Source of the DNA: Bacteroidales bacterium
Lineage (GTDB): Bacteria; Bacteroidota; Bacteroidia; Bacteroidales; WCHB1-69
NCBI GenBank assembly: GCA_017651425.1
Contig: JAGCCZ010000014.1
Location: 1-42,783 of the forward strand
Direction: 5' to 3'
DNA length: 42,783 nucleotides
Shown here piece after piece: positions 1 to 9,100 of the stretch. Made by a program: the position numbers and the translations under genes. The notes under the pieces are model-generated. The model was given only the letters and a program-made list of their open reading frames with translations. It had not been told where the DNA came from and did no database searches. Each line of letters opens with the position of its first letter. The first letter of the stretch is position 1.

Positions 1-324
1 AAGGAAATGCGCTGCGGTGGCTACAACCGCCCATCCATCCCCGTTAGGGGATACATATCTGTAGCCGAGCAGTGAACAGTGATCAGTTGAAGGGGATGGC
101 AAGTTCGTGGCGTATTTGACGCAGGCCGTAGGTCTGCAGGGGTTGGTAGCAAAGGCGGCACACGAGCACACACGAACGCCGTAGGTGTGCGGGCAGTAAT
201 CAGTGGATAGTTGGGCAGGGGAGTGCGTTGTGGAGATTCCGCACGACCGACCAGCCCCGCCAGGGGATGCATATATCTCCGGGGAACATGTGTCTATATG
301 GATGATTTTTGTAGTGTTCTGCAT
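1..324 (-). CDS. Partial orphan Rhs-cassette leader running off the left edge
   Basis: Reading the minus strand from ATG at 324 there is no stop codon for 108 codons down to base 1, so the frame continues outside the window. The peptide carries CPHTYGVRV, CAAFATNPCRPTAC and GYRYVSPNGDG. The first two also occur in the leaders of the orphan Rhs cassettes at 16074 and 17882, and the third in the ghost cassette at 19626. Just upstream of the ATG, in the same frame, is TTRTYTPL, matching the TTRTYSPL at the start of the 17882 cassette, so the true start may lie further upstream (no ATG is seen there). The likely identity is the 5' part of another displaced Rhs C-terminal cassette on the minus strand, directly after the immunity gene at 383-883. 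Whether an Rhs core and tip follow cannot be seen. It could also be non-coding repeat DNA that happens to be open. Confidence 0.4.
   Translation of the reverse strand, partial: MQNTTKIIHIDTCSPEIYASPGGAGRSCGISTTHSPAQLSTDYCPHTYGVRVCSCAAFATNPCRPTACVKYATNLPSPSTDHCSLLGYRYVSPNGDGWAVVATAAHFL
37..52. repeat. Small hairpin of the ATCCCC-N4-GGGGAT family
   Basis: Perfect 6-bp inverted repeat ATCCCC/GGGGAT around GTTA. The same hairpin with loops TCAC and TGAC occurs at 19717-19732 and 19772-19787, there also next to the sequence GGCTACAGATATGT. A looser copy is at about 254-267. It belongs to the dispersed repeat DNA that accompanies the orphan Rhs cassettes. Confidence 0.7.
121..194 (-). repeat. Dispersed cassette-leader repeat, minus-strand copy
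   Basis: Reverse-complement copy of the repeat found at 16151-16240 and 17980-18069. Shared blocks include CCCGCACACCTACGGCG and GCAGACCTACGGCCTGC, with a more variable middle. All three copies are read in the same frame as HTYGVRV...PCRPTAC. A short fragment of the same repeat (CCCGCACACCTACGGCGTGC) is at 41973-41992. Confidence 0.8.
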
Positions 325-382
325 GGACAACGGGGTATATGTGCGGGTAGTAGGAATAGACTTATTACATTGTTGCAAAGAA

Positions 383-883
383 TCATTGAAATTGTGGTAT
401 GAAAAAGACTTTTTCCACATCTTCGTTTGTAGGAAGAAAACCACAGTAAATAATATGATACTCCTTTCTCCAAGTGAAAATCATTTTACTTGAGAATCTA
501 TGTGCCCAGATTGTTTTTTTTGTTTTGTCTGTAAGAATGTCCATTGTGATGATCATTCTTTTATCATTTTTAAATAGAACATTTGGATTCCCTTTCAAAT
601 CAATGCTGTTCTCGAATACCCCTCTATAAACAAGATTGTAATTTACATAGATTGACACAATGTTATTTTTGTTAAGATTGAATGGATTATTTAAAAAAGT
701 CAGTTTTATCCAAAATTCTTCACCAACATCCCCATCTTTTCTTTTATTACAATAGTCTTCCACAGAACTGTATTGAACTGAACTTTTCCCTAATTCATTA
801 TTTTGAACGATATTGATGTGATGACAGGAACATTGTGAAAGGCCATAGACTATAAACAACACTATCTTCATTATTTTTTTCAT
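383..883 (-). CDS. Candidate immunity lipoprotein for the caspase-like Rhs tip
   Basis: About 166 residues from the ATG at 883; an upstream in-frame ATG at 940 would add 19 residues, but only the 883 start gives a normal signal peptide (MKKIMKIVLFIVYGLSQCSC) with Cys at the lipobox. The mature part is AT-rich, has no family I recognise, and is rich in beta-type sequence. It begins 60 nt after the stop of the orphan Rhs tip gene at 943-1863 on the same strand, which is the usual toxin-immunity order. Role as immunity protein is inferred from position, size and export signal only. An outer-membrane or periplasmic lipoprotein would imply that the toxin acts in the periplasm or at the envelope. 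Confidence 0.65.
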   Translation of the reverse strand: MKKIMKIVLFIVYGLSQCSCHHINIVQNNELGKSSVQYSSVEDYCNKRKDGDVGEEFWIKLTFLNNPFNLNKNNIVSIYVNYNLVYRGVFENSIDLKGNPNVLFKNDKRMIITMDILTDKTKKTIWAHRFSSKMIFTWRKEYHIIYCGFLPTNEDVEKVFFIPQFQ

Positions 884-942
884 AATATATTTCATTTGCA
901 ATAGATTTTTTTGAATCTGTATGGAATACAGTATTAACACAT

Positions 943-1863
943 CTATTTATGTACGAATATTTTTTTCCTTGCTCCTGTACCTGCCTTTGGTAAAGTAACG
1001 CTTCCGTTAGAGTTAAAACCATTTAACCAACGATTCCATTTGGCCATAAAACCTTGTCCTTTATTCATTTCCGAATATGTACTTTGCCCCTTAAATCCTG
1101 TTACGGTAGAACCTGTCATTATGGCTAACGTATAAGCTAACGATTTTCCCCCTTCCACATCTGTTGCAGAGTTACAACTATATAAGTCTATAATTGCATT
1201 TTCAAAGGCTCCTCGATGGAGTTTCACTATGCTTTCCATTCCCCAAGAGAATGAAGATTGATTGTCTTGATTGTAAGCAAATTCAACAGATCCAACGAAT
1301 CCGTGTCCAAAAACAGTCAAACTAGTTATCTTGTCCCCAGTTCGTGCATCAGACAAAGAGGAGGAATTAATATCTTTTGAGTTCAGATAATTAGTGAATT
1401 CCTCCGCAGAACCTATAGCCTGAAACTTCACTCCTAAATCATTTGCAATCGATTGAAACTTTGCTATATCTTCTTCTGAATAACCTGCCGTCATAACGGC
1501 CCAAGTTATAGATTCGTCTCCGCCTGCGGATTTCAATTCCTTCAAACGATTGATTGCAGGTTCAATAAAATTGTATTTATATCTGTCATCATTATACTCT
1601 CCACCAGAAACAACAATTCCTTCCTCCCCGTTCGGATCCACCAACTTCACCGGATTGTCCGCGCAATAAACATACGGGCTCAGCGAGGGATATTTGTCAC
1701 TCATCGGGTCCACGCTCAGCCAGATGCTCAAATCAGAGGAATAATATCTTGAACCAAAGTAGCTTAAGCCAGTTTCCGCGTCCTTTTCTTTTGCGGAGAA
1801 GGTGTAAGACTCCGCAGGGGGGCGGGACAAGAGTGAAATGGAATATGTAAAGCGTTGGCTCAT
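943..1863 (-). CDS. Orphan Rhs core with caspase-like (clan CD) toxin tip
   Basis: 306 residues. Residues 20-81 are the end of the Rhs repeat-associated core (YTFSAKEKD ... DPNGEE), close to identical to the core of the full Rhs protein at 6148-15465. Residues 82-306 form a different tip. It contains FGHGF with His187 and LYSCNSA with Cys230, spaced and flanked as in caspase/gingipain-fold cysteine peptidases (beta strand, HG, then strand, C), so a protease toxin is suggested; this is motif reading, not proof. There is no signal peptide, SpvB or YD-repeat part. The start at 1863 is supported by a TATCTTTG promoter box 19 nt upstream. The DNA of the tip is AT-rich compared with the core. A lipoprotein gene follows at 883-383. 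It may be a silent tip reservoir for recombination or a small protein made on its own. Confidence 0.75.
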   Translation of the reverse strand: MSQRFTYSISLLSRPPAESYTFSAKEKDAETGLSYFGSRYYSSDLSIWLSVDPMSDKYPSLSPYVYCADNPVKLVDPNGEEGIVVSGGEYNDDRYKYNFIEPAINRLKELKSAGGDESITWAVMTAGYSEEDIAKFQSIANDLGVKFQAIGSAEEFTNYLNSKDINSSSLSDARTGDKITSLTVFGHGFVGSVEFAYNQDNQSSFSWGMESIVKLHRGAFENAIIDLYSCNSATDVEGGKSLAYTLAIMTGSTVTGFKGQSTYSEMNKGQGFMAKWNRWLNGFNSNGSVTLPKAGTGARKKIFVHK

Positions 1864-1882
1864 ACGTGATTGTTTGGTGCTG

Positions 1883-1890
1883 CAAAGATA
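1883..1890 (-). promoter_or_regulatory. -7 box (TATCTTTG) in front of the orphan Rhs tip
   Basis: On the minus strand TATCTTTG matches the Bacteroidota -7 consensus TAnnTTTG and lies 19 nt upstream of the ATG at 1863. No clear TTTG -33 box is visible at the expected distance. It suggests the orphan tip is transcribed from its own promoter. Confidence 0.5.
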
Positions 1891-2092
1891 GTATTTTTTT
1901 AATATAAAAGAAAAAGGTTATTTTTGCGCCATCTTTTTTTTTAGCGATCGACTGAAACACCTTTGAGACAGGCTTTTTTGTTGACTGAACTGCGCCAAAA
2001 CTGCGCCAAGGACTATGAAGACGCGATATTTTCGGATAAAAACACATTAATATTATATATACAATCTTATTAGTTTTACTATCTTTTACTCT

Positions 2093-2545
2093 ATGGCAAC
2101 ACCTTTCATCGATTTCAGACCCGCCGAGGTCAGAAAGAACAAAGAGACCTACATCCTTTACTATGTGCTTGACCCCACCAGCGACAAACTCAAACGCATG
2201 CGCGTCCGCTGCAACCGCATCAAGAACCGCAGGGAGCAGCTCAGATACGCCACACTGCTCTGCGCCGAGATAAATCGTAAACTCTACAGCGGCTGGAACC
2301 CTCTCACCGGCGAGGATTCCTCCGCCAAGAAGCGCCTTTCCATCGTGGAGGCGGCCACAAACTATGTACACCGGAAGGCTAAAGACCTCCTCAAGGACAC
2401 GGGCATCACTGAGATGCTGGAGTCGGGAATGCCGTCCAAGTTCGTGAAGGACCTTGCGGGGCACCGCTCGCTGTCGATGACGGAGAGGTACCTGCACGTC
2501 TCCGACGCTAAGAGAATCCTGCAGGCAAACAGGGTGAGGTTTTGA
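2093..2545 (+). pseudogene. Tyrosine recombinase (integrase) with large internal in-frame deletion
   Basis: 150 residues. Residues 1 to about 103 match the N-terminal arm region of Bacteroidota phage-type integrases (MATPFIDFRPAEVRKNKE, LCAEINRKLYSGWNPL). The next residues jump directly to the C-terminal end of the catalytic domain (LKDTGITEMLESG, LAGHRSLSMTERY) with the GH box and the Tyr nucleophile. Full-length relatives are about 380-400 residues, so roughly 230 codons, holding the first catalytic Arg and most of the core, are missing without loss of frame. It cannot be an active recombinase. It marks a former mobile element beside the Rhs cassettes. Upstream TACTATCTTTTA resembles a -7 box. 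An alternative is that the short protein still binds DNA through its N-terminal part. Confidence 0.8.
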
Positions 2546-2579
2546 TTCACACACACCATCCTTCCCGATGTAAAATATC

Positions 2580-3653
2580 TTATTCCTTTACAACCCGATA
2601 TCCGCCAGTCTTTTTGCTGCCGTTGTATTTGATGACGCCTTGCTGCTGCAACTCCTTCAGGTGGCGGGTGACGGTGCTTTTCGGGATTTTGGTAGCGGAA
2701 ACGATATCATCCAACTTGCAGTCTCGGTGGGACGAGACATACATTTGGATTTTTGTAGCCTTAGGATTAAGCATTGGGACTTCTGCTTTGACAACGGCTT
2801 CCTGCCGCTGCCTTTCCTCCAATGAGCTATCCGGAATTGGCTCCGATTCAGACTCGTTTTGCTGGAATTTCAAGATGATAGGGACTACATTTTCCATGAA
2901 CGACTTGCCGATTGCAACAACTTTGGAGCCGGCAATAATGTTGTCTTTGAGTATCAGAAAGTTATCTTCGCATTTTTTGATGGAAGAAAGGTGTATGAGA
3001 TCGCTTTTGGATATTCTGATGAATTGCTGCCTTTTCAACAAGTCCTCCAAGTCTTTTAAAGAAATTCTTTTTTTATATCTCTGGCCATCAATAGAATAGA
3101 GTATTGCGTAGTTCTTCTCCTGTCGGCACAGGTATATGGGAGAAATATCTATCACGCAGATTTTCCCTTGGCTCCTAACCAATAACTGTTTTTTGGAGCG
3201 AAGTAGCTCTTGGTCATTTTCAATTTGTTTCTCAGAAAGGCTGATATTGTCAGCCAGCAGCCCAACAAAGACTAAGAGTGCAAAGTCGCGCAAAAAAGTG
3301 TTACAATAGATAGGCAATAGTACTGATAAGGCATTCCCCTCTTGGCGGATAATGTTGTCATAAAGATAACGTACAGTCTGTGAGGTTAATGCATATTCCA
3401 GTGTGTTGATGACCAGAACTTCGATCAGGGCTATGACCATATAGACATAGAAAGGATATTTCTTGAAAATCAAAGGGAATAATAACCAAAAGTTGGCCAC
3501 CATTGTAGCAATCAATAATGAGGCAATGACACAGTCAATCCAAATGTCAGTACGTGGACGTAGAAAACTGTATTGTAGAAAATACCAAAAGAAGAGAGCG
3601 AAAACAACGACCTGCCCAATGACCAAAGGTATATTTTTTTTATATGATAGCAT
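2580..3653 (-). CDS. Membrane-anchored LytTR regulator with extra C-terminal winged helix
   Basis: 357 residues. The N-terminal 140 residues hold about four hydrophobic segments (roughly 10-30, 37-60, 67-92, 115-137). Then a LytTR DNA-binding domain follows at about 165-260 (ICVIDISPIYLCRQEKNY, FIRISKSDLIHLSSI). After a Q/E-rich linker comes a second DNA-binding-like domain at about 297-357 (KLDDIVSATKIPKSTVTRHL, then GVIKYNGSKKTGGYRV), typical of a winged helix that follows a helix-turn-helix. LytTR proteins with four membrane helices are common in Bacteroidota; the added wHTH is unusual. The start is supported by AGGAG 4 nt upstream, rare in this phylum. It is convergent with the integrase relic (34 nt apart) and divergent from the Rhs operon. 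Confidence 0.85.
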   Translation of the reverse strand: MLSYKKNIPLVIGQVVVFALFFWYFLQYSFLRPRTDIWIDCVIASLLIATMVANFWLLFPLIFKKYPFYVYMVIALIEVLVINTLEYALTSQTVRYLYDNIIRQEGNALSVLLPIYCNTFLRDFALLVFVGLLADNISLSEKQIENDQELLRSKKQLLVRSQGKICVIDISPIYLCRQEKNYAILYSIDGQRYKKRISLKDLEDLLKRQQFIRISKSDLIHLSSIKKCEDNFLILKDNIIAGSKVVAIGKSFMENVVPIILKFQQNESESEPIPDSSLEERQRQEAVVKAEVPMLNPKATKIQMYVSSHRDCKLDDIVSATKIPKSTVTRHLKELQQQGVIKYNGSKKTGGYRVVKE

Positions 3654-3679
3654 ATACTCCTATTTTTATAGTTTGGCCG

Positions 3680-3687
3680 CAAAATTA
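3680..3687 (-). promoter_or_regulatory. -7 box (TAATTTTG) of the LytTR gene
   Basis: Minus-strand TAATTTTG fits TAnnTTTG and lies 26 nt upstream of the ATG at 3653. No clear -33 box. Confidence 0.45.
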
Positions 3688-3776
3688 CTAAAAATTGCGG
3701 AACGAATTGATTTTTATTCTCATACGGCAAGCACAACAATCCTCACAAAGCACTTTTCCCGATATTGAGCAGCCTT

Positions 3777-3800
3777 TATATATTCATTTGTGAATATATA
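3777..3800. promoter_or_regulatory. Perfect 10-bp palindrome, candidate operator
   Basis: TATATATTCA and TGAATATATA flank a TTTG spacer. It lies in the 316-bp region between the divergent LytTR gene and the lipoprotein/Rhs operon, about 90 bp upstream of the LytTR -7 box and 115 bp upstream of the plus-strand promoter. The AT-rich symmetric site suits a dimeric winged helix protein. Apart from the promoters, nothing else is seen in this intergenic stretch. Confidence 0.5.
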
Positions 3801-3914
3801 CACAAACACCAATGCGAACTAAATATTTGGTAATCTGTAGTTTTTATATTCTCACTTTTAAAGAAAAACGACTTTCGTCACAAACACGTCCCATTGGGAC
3901 GAAATTCGATTTTT

Positions 3915-3948
3915 TTTGAACGAATGTGGTTGTTTATGGTTATTTTTG
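3915..3948 (+). promoter_or_regulatory. Promoter of the lipoprotein-T9SS-Rhs operon
   Basis: TTTG at 3915-3918, a 22-nt spacer and TATTTTTG at 3941-3948 match the Bacteroidota TTTG-N19-21-TAnnTTTG promoter with a slightly long spacer. The ATG at 3970 is 21 nt further on. No other good promoter is seen before 4517 and 6148, so it may drive the genes up to 16066. Confidence 0.55.
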
Positions 3949-3969
3949 TATTTGTAAAACAAATTCAAA

Positions 3970-4479
3970 ATGAAAAAAATAATATTAAGCCTAATGGTAG
4001 TGTGTGCTTGTACAACATTTTCTTGTACTAAGTCAAATGACAAAGAAGCTAACGAAAATCTTGTTTTGAGCAACAGTGTAGTACAAGATTTTACTGATGC
4101 CAAGGAGTCTGGTTCTTATTCGTTTCGCATCCATGTTGGACATCATAGTTCAGACTGTAAAGGGCAGTGTATTCAAATCAACGGGACCCCCACACATGTT
4201 AACTGCCAAGGTTTTGGCCATTATTGTCCAATGATAACATCCGTTTCTTTAGTACAAATCGGCACCACCGTTACCGCCACCACCACGGACACATTCGATC
4301 TGACTACGGAGGACTTCTTCCTCATGCCGGACCGATCGTTGTATTTTTACACTGACGAGAAAGACAACCTCGTGTTCCTGAACATCCCCGAGCAGATGGT
4401 CTATCGTGACAGCACCACATTGCAGTTCACTTTGACGGGGCTGTTTCTGACGAATACGCCCGCATACAGTAACGATTAG
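3970..4479 (+). CDS. Small lipoprotein, first gene of the Rhs operon
   Basis: 169 residues. The signal peptide ends in TTFSC with the lipid-accepting Cys at residue 19. The mature part begins with an acidic Asn/Glu linker, then a His/Cys-rich stretch (HVGHHSSDCKGQC, HVNCQGFGHYC) that could bind metal, then a beta-rich C-terminal half ending in GLFLTNTPAYSND. No family is recognised. The DNA is AT-rich up to about 4260 and clearly GC-rich after it, like the two genes downstream, so the gene may be a recombinant between a local lipoprotein start and an older 3' part. 37 nt separate it from the T9SS cargo gene. A link to Rhs export or surface display is only inferred from position. Confidence 0.75.
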   Translation: MKKIILSLMVVCACTTFSCTKSNDKEANENLVLSNSVVQDFTDAKESGSYSFRIHVGHHSSDCKGQCIQINGTPTHVNCQGFGHYCPMITSVSLVQIGTTVTATTTDTFDLTTEDFFLMPDRSLYFYTDEKDNLVFLNIPEQMVYRDSTTLQFTLTGLFLTNTPAYSND

Positions 4480-4516
4480 GAATATCTCATCAAAACACCA
4501 CAAAAAGGATTGCATC

Positions 4517-6103
4517 ATGAATAAATATGCCATTCTATTAGCCTTGGCGACCTGCTTGATGGCAGCGAAGGCCCAAGTCCAGCACCCCGCCGCGTGGCTT
4601 CGCGCCGACAGCGCCGTGCTGAATGCCCCGTCCTGGTCCGACGTGTCCGGCAACGGGCTTAACGCTGTGCCGTCGTCAGGTTCGATGCCAGACAGCTTCT
4701 CACGCATGAACTTCAACAAGTGCTTCGAAGTGGACGGCGGGGCCTTCACCTTGCCGTTAGGTATCAACGACTCGCGGCAGTCGGACGTGATTGTGGTCTA
4801 TGAAACCTACGACACTGCCAATGAGAACGCCCTGTGGCAGGTACAGCTGGACACTGCCAAGCGCATCGGGCAGACCACGCGGCGCATCCTGAACGACAAC
4901 GGGCAGATCGCATACGACACGGCCAACCGTCTGAAGCCCGTCATTAACTACCTCGCCCAGTCGTGGCGGACACCCGAGGTGTGCGCCCCCACGCTCACTC
5001 TCTGTTCGGCTGACTCGCTGCCGCTGTACGGGCGCATCGCCGAGGCCATGTACTTCGACCGCAGGATCAGTGACACCGCCGTCATCCAGTGGATTAGCTA
5101 CTTGGCGGTGAAATATGGCGTGACACTCGCGCAGACCGACTATTTGGACAGCCGCCGCAACGTGATATGGGACTGCACCCATTATCCCGACTACTGCACC
5201 TCCATCGCCGGTGTGGGGCGCGACGATTCGGTGGGACTGTACCAGAAACAGACGTATTATGCAGACGGCCATATAATTGTCGGCATTGCAGAGCCGTCAT
5301 ATTATGGCGGCTACGCGCTGACAGAAAACAACGAGGACAACCCCGCGTTCGTCGCCGACGGCGATTTCATCCTGTTCGGTATGGACGGTGCCCTGCCCGC
5401 TGTTTCCGAAATCTACACGCAGAGCGGCGAGACCTACGAGGTCATTGGGCGCAGCATGGTGCAGGTGACGGGCAATGCCCACACCTACAACACTTTCATC
5501 CTTCTGGACACTGCCGCCGTGCAGGACGGCATCGCGCCTGTGCTCCTGATCGACCGCGGCGGCACGGGTGATTTCCCGGCCGGGGAAACCGAGCAGATTT
5601 TGTGTGCCGGCACGGATGGCGCAGGACATTACATTTACAACAATGTACACTGGGACACCGACCGGAGCGGGCGCGACTTCTTCTGCTTCGCCGTGACGAT
5701 GCCGGACACCACGGGCACGCCGAAGGCGCTGGCGGTGAATGCCGGCGGCGAGAATGGCACGACACAGGACGATGCGGCGAACAATGGCCGTGAAGACGCG
5801 GCACTGCGTGTCTCTGCAAATCCGGACAACGGGACCGATTTGAAAAATGCCGCAACACCCACCCCGCAGTATCGCCTGCTGCCCAACCCCAACCACGGGA
5901 ACTTCACCGTGGAGATCGCATATCCCGAAGAGCAGGATGTGACCGTCACGGTTTACGATTCCGACGGGCGGCTCCTGCTCACCATGGACGGCAAGGGGCA
6001 GCGCGCCTACCGTTTCGAGAACTCCGTACCAACCGTAGGACACTACCTTATCGACATCATTTCTCCTTCCGAACACAAGACCCTCAAGATGGTGGTCAAC
6101 TAA
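4517..6103 (+). CDS. Secreted LamG-like protein with T9SS type A sorting domain
   Basis: 528 residues. A signal peptide ends near AAKAQ (residue 20). The next ~190 residues look like a concanavalin/LamG-type domain as found in many T9SS cargo proteins (PAAWLRADSAVLN, WSDVSGNGLNAV, ...AEAMYFDRRIS, YLAVKYGVTL). A second beta-rich domain follows at about 200-400 (DGDFILFGMDGA and similar). Residues about 447-528 are a typical T9SS type A domain (LLPNPNHGNFTVEI, VTVYDSDGRLL, VGHYLIDI), so the protein should cross the outer membrane through the type IX machinery and be processed. It precedes the full-length Rhs gene by 44 nt and is GC-rich like it. A LamG-type T9SS protein next to an SpvB/Rhs gene suggests common regulation or a surface partner role, not shown by the sequence. 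Confidence 0.8.
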   Translation: MNKYAILLALATCLMAAKAQVQHPAAWLRADSAVLNAPSWSDVSGNGLNAVPSSGSMPDSFSRMNFNKCFEVDGGAFTLPLGINDSRQSDVIVVYETYDTANENALWQVQLDTAKRIGQTTRRILNDNGQIAYDTANRLKPVINYLAQSWRTPEVCAPTLTLCSADSLPLYGRIAEAMYFDRRISDTAVIQWISYLAVKYGVTLAQTDYLDSRRNVIWDCTHYPDYCTSIAGVGRDDSVGLYQKQTYYADGHIIVGIAEPSYYGGYALTENNEDNPAFVADGDFILFGMDGALPAVSEIYTQSGETYEVIGRSMVQVTGNAHTYNTFILLDTAAVQDGIAPVLLIDRGGTGDFPAGETEQILCAGTDGAGHYIYNNVHWDTDRSGRDFFCFAVTMPDTTGTPKALAVNAGGENGTTQDDAANNGREDAALRVSANPDNGTDLKNAATPTPQYRLLPNPNHGNFTVEIAYPEEQDVTVTVYDSDGRLLLTMDGKGQRAYRFENSVPTVGHYLIDIISPSEHKTLKMVVN

Positions 6104-6127
6104 GAAATTAAGAAACTAAGAAATTCA
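6101..6127. repeat. TAAGAAATTAAGAAACTAAGAAATT repeat between operon genes
   Basis: About 25 nt that also occur, in reverse orientation and in a longer tandem form, at 42184-42222. The stop codon of the T9SS cargo gene (6101-6103) is the first triplet of the repeat. Confidence 0.6.
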
Positions 6128-6147
6128 GGAACTAAAACAGGCACTTT

Positions 6148-9100
6148 ATGAAGAATTCCTCTTTGATCATATTATCCGTTCTGGTGGTGCTGCTGGCCGT
6201 GCTGTCCACCCTTGACACGGAACAGGGACAGGAATGTTCCCGTTCCCACAGGACGTACAGCTACCATCCTGCCTCAAACGCCTGGGGCGGTAATGGTGAC
6301 GAAACGCTGTCCGTGTTTCGAAAAGACGAGACAGACTGTACCGTTGCTCCTCTGACAGAGGCAAATATAACGGTTGAATGTCTCCCTGCATTGACTGAAG
6401 CGGGCTCCCCTCTGGGCGCACCGCCTACCATACTGGAAGCAAGCGCAATGACGGAGCTCACCCCCGTGCAGCTGCCGCCGCTTGACGCGGGCATGGTGAA
6501 CGTGACGGGAGGGTTTGACGGAAGCGGGCAGACGGCAGGCTACAGGGTGAACCCCCGTCCGGGAGAGTTCGCCATTGCCGTGCCTTACGATCCGTCTTTG
6601 TTGCCGCAGGGCTTCACCGAGGACGACATACAGACCTACGTCTATGACAGACAGCACCACCGCTGGGCGGCCATACAGCGCGACTCCGTGAACGAGGCGG
6701 AGCTGCTAGTCTGCTCGCGGTTCAGGCCGTGGGAAAAGGGACTGCCCCACACGCGGAATGACATGGTCAGCCCGCAGGAAGCCCTCTCGCAGGTGCAAAA
6801 CATGATGTCGTTTGCCCCGCAGGGCGAGGGCGGCGGCGACTCCCCGTTAGACTTCATCAACGCGGTGCTGAAGACCCCGGAGATGCCGGAGACCTCGGCC
6901 TACACGCCCACGAGCATCAAGGAGCTGAAGGCCGCTGACCCGCTGGAGGGTTTGACGCTGATGCAGCCGCCCACGGCCAACAACAGCGGCACCGCCAACT
7001 TGAGCTACCCGATAGAGATTCCCGCCGGACGGCAGGGCATGCAGCCCAACCTCGCGCTGACCTACAGCAGCGGCGGCGGCAACGGCTGGCTCGGCGTGGG
7101 CTGGGACATCTCCATCCCCTCCATCACCGTGGAGACACGCTGGGGCGTGCCGAGATATGACCAGCAGAAAGAGAGCGAGGTGTACGTCTATGAGGGCGAA
7201 CAGCTTGTGACTTATGACAACACGGCCGGCAGGTTCCGCGAGATGCCGCACCGCACCAACCAATGGACGGACAGGATTGTCCTTGACCAGGACGGCTATG
7301 AGCAGTTCTATCCCCGCAAAAACGAGGCATTTGACAGCATTGTTCGCCATGGTAATGGCCCTGACAACTACTGGTGGACAGTGACCCACAGGAACGGCGT
7401 GACCGACTACTACGGCAAGTATGCCTCAGACGCAGGCGTGAACAACAACTGCGTGCTGCGCAAGACAGACAACGTGGCCCGCAACGACAGGGGCGCGATA
7501 GCGCACTGGGCGTTGGCCGAGAGCGTGGATCCTGACGGAAACAGCGTGCGGTATTACTACGATATTGCCTACAGCAGGGGCGTCAACAATGGAAGTTGGG
7601 GCAAGCAGATCTACGTTGACAGCATCAGTTACACCTGCTTGAACTCCACAAATCCGACATTGGAGGAACCTGGTAAATACAGCGTGATATTCCAAAGAAA
7701 AGGAAGCAACAGGACAGACATTGTCACCAGCCTGAACAGGGGTGTCAAGGAAGTGACCGCGGAGGTGCTGTGCCATCTTGACGTGAGCTTCCGCGACACG
7801 CTGCTCCGCCAATACTTTTTCGTGACAAAAAACGACAGGTCCACGCAGTACAAGACTGTGCTCACGGACATCGTCAGGGTTGACTCACCCCTTGTGGACA
7901 TCACCTGCGGGAACGTGCTTGACAGCACGGGTGAAATATGGGGAATGTCGTACGGGGACGGTGAATACACAACGTATGCGGCCCGTTATCACCTGGATTA
8001 TTACGAATACCCGGTTACGGACAGCCTTTTCACATCGGCAACGACCGTGAACAATCTCCCGTATGACACCATTTGTCTCAAAGGTGTGAAAAGTACGTTC
8101 CGCTCCACGGCCCTTGGAGCCACCAAGACCAAAAGCTGGAGCCTTGGCGGGACCGGGGCGGCAGGTCTTGGCCCCGATGTCTGCACCACCATCGCCACCC
8201 TCGGGGCGAACTCGGCCTATTCCAACTCGCAAAGCGAGGGATTGATGACTCTTGTGGATTTGGACGGGGACGGGTTGGCGGACAAGGTGTTCAAAAAAAA
8301 CGGGAGGCTCTTCTTCAGGAAACAGCTGTTCCGGCCAGACGAGCCGTTCGCTTTTGATGCCACGGCTCATCCAATAGAGGGTGGGGAACTGGATTTCCTT
8401 AAGGAAAGCGGCAACAATGTCACACTCGGCCTGCAGGCCTCTTGTGCCGCCAACCTTAGCGGAGGATTCCCGTTTGGATGGTCCACCACCACAAACTATA
8501 TGACGGACATCAACGGGGACGGGCTTGTGGACATAGTCACTGACAGAGGGGCTTACTTTGGAAAACACATCCAAGGACAGGCACCGTCTTTTTCCTCCAT
8601 AAACGCCATACAGACCACCGTTCCCGGCCAGAGCGACACCAGTTACGGTTACATTTCATCCTCGTCCCTGGGTACGGGCAACTGCGGGGGGATGATTCTC
8701 GACGGGGCGGTTGACCCCGACATCGCGTGCACGCCTGCCTGTCGTGAGACGACTGTCCCGCGCAGCGACACGATACCGTCCTGGATTCTCCAAGAGGGCT
8801 GTACCGCGCAGATTGTGGGGTACAAGAGCGGGGGATTCGTGCCACGCCCCCCTCTTGTCACAGACTCTCTTATTGCCTATCAGCCAAAGTCACGGCCCAG
8901 TCCCGGAGATGCGGGGCCGGTGGCGACAGATTCCATGATTGTACGCATTGTCTGTCCGGACCCGGTTTGTTCGCCGGAACCCCTTTCCCCTGACTTTGAC
9001 GCCGTAAGGGTCTGGGTCGCCCCATACGATGATTCCGTGAAAGTGTTCTCCTCCATACGTCTGTCCCCGGAGCTTTATGGTCTCCAGTACCAGAGCCGCT

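Noticed and set aside
203..493. Open frame of 96 codons on the plus strand at the left end
   Set aside because: It crosses repeat DNA and the antisense of the lipoprotein gene at 383-883, and has no family or promoter support.
2362..2559. Antisense frames over the integrase relic
   Set aside because: They only mirror the clear recombinase C-terminus on the plus strand.
4249..7389. Several long antisense frames opposite the T9SS cargo and Rhs genes
   Set aside because: They are mirror images of GC-rich coding DNA; peptides are low-complexity or Arg/Pro-rich with no recognisable domain.
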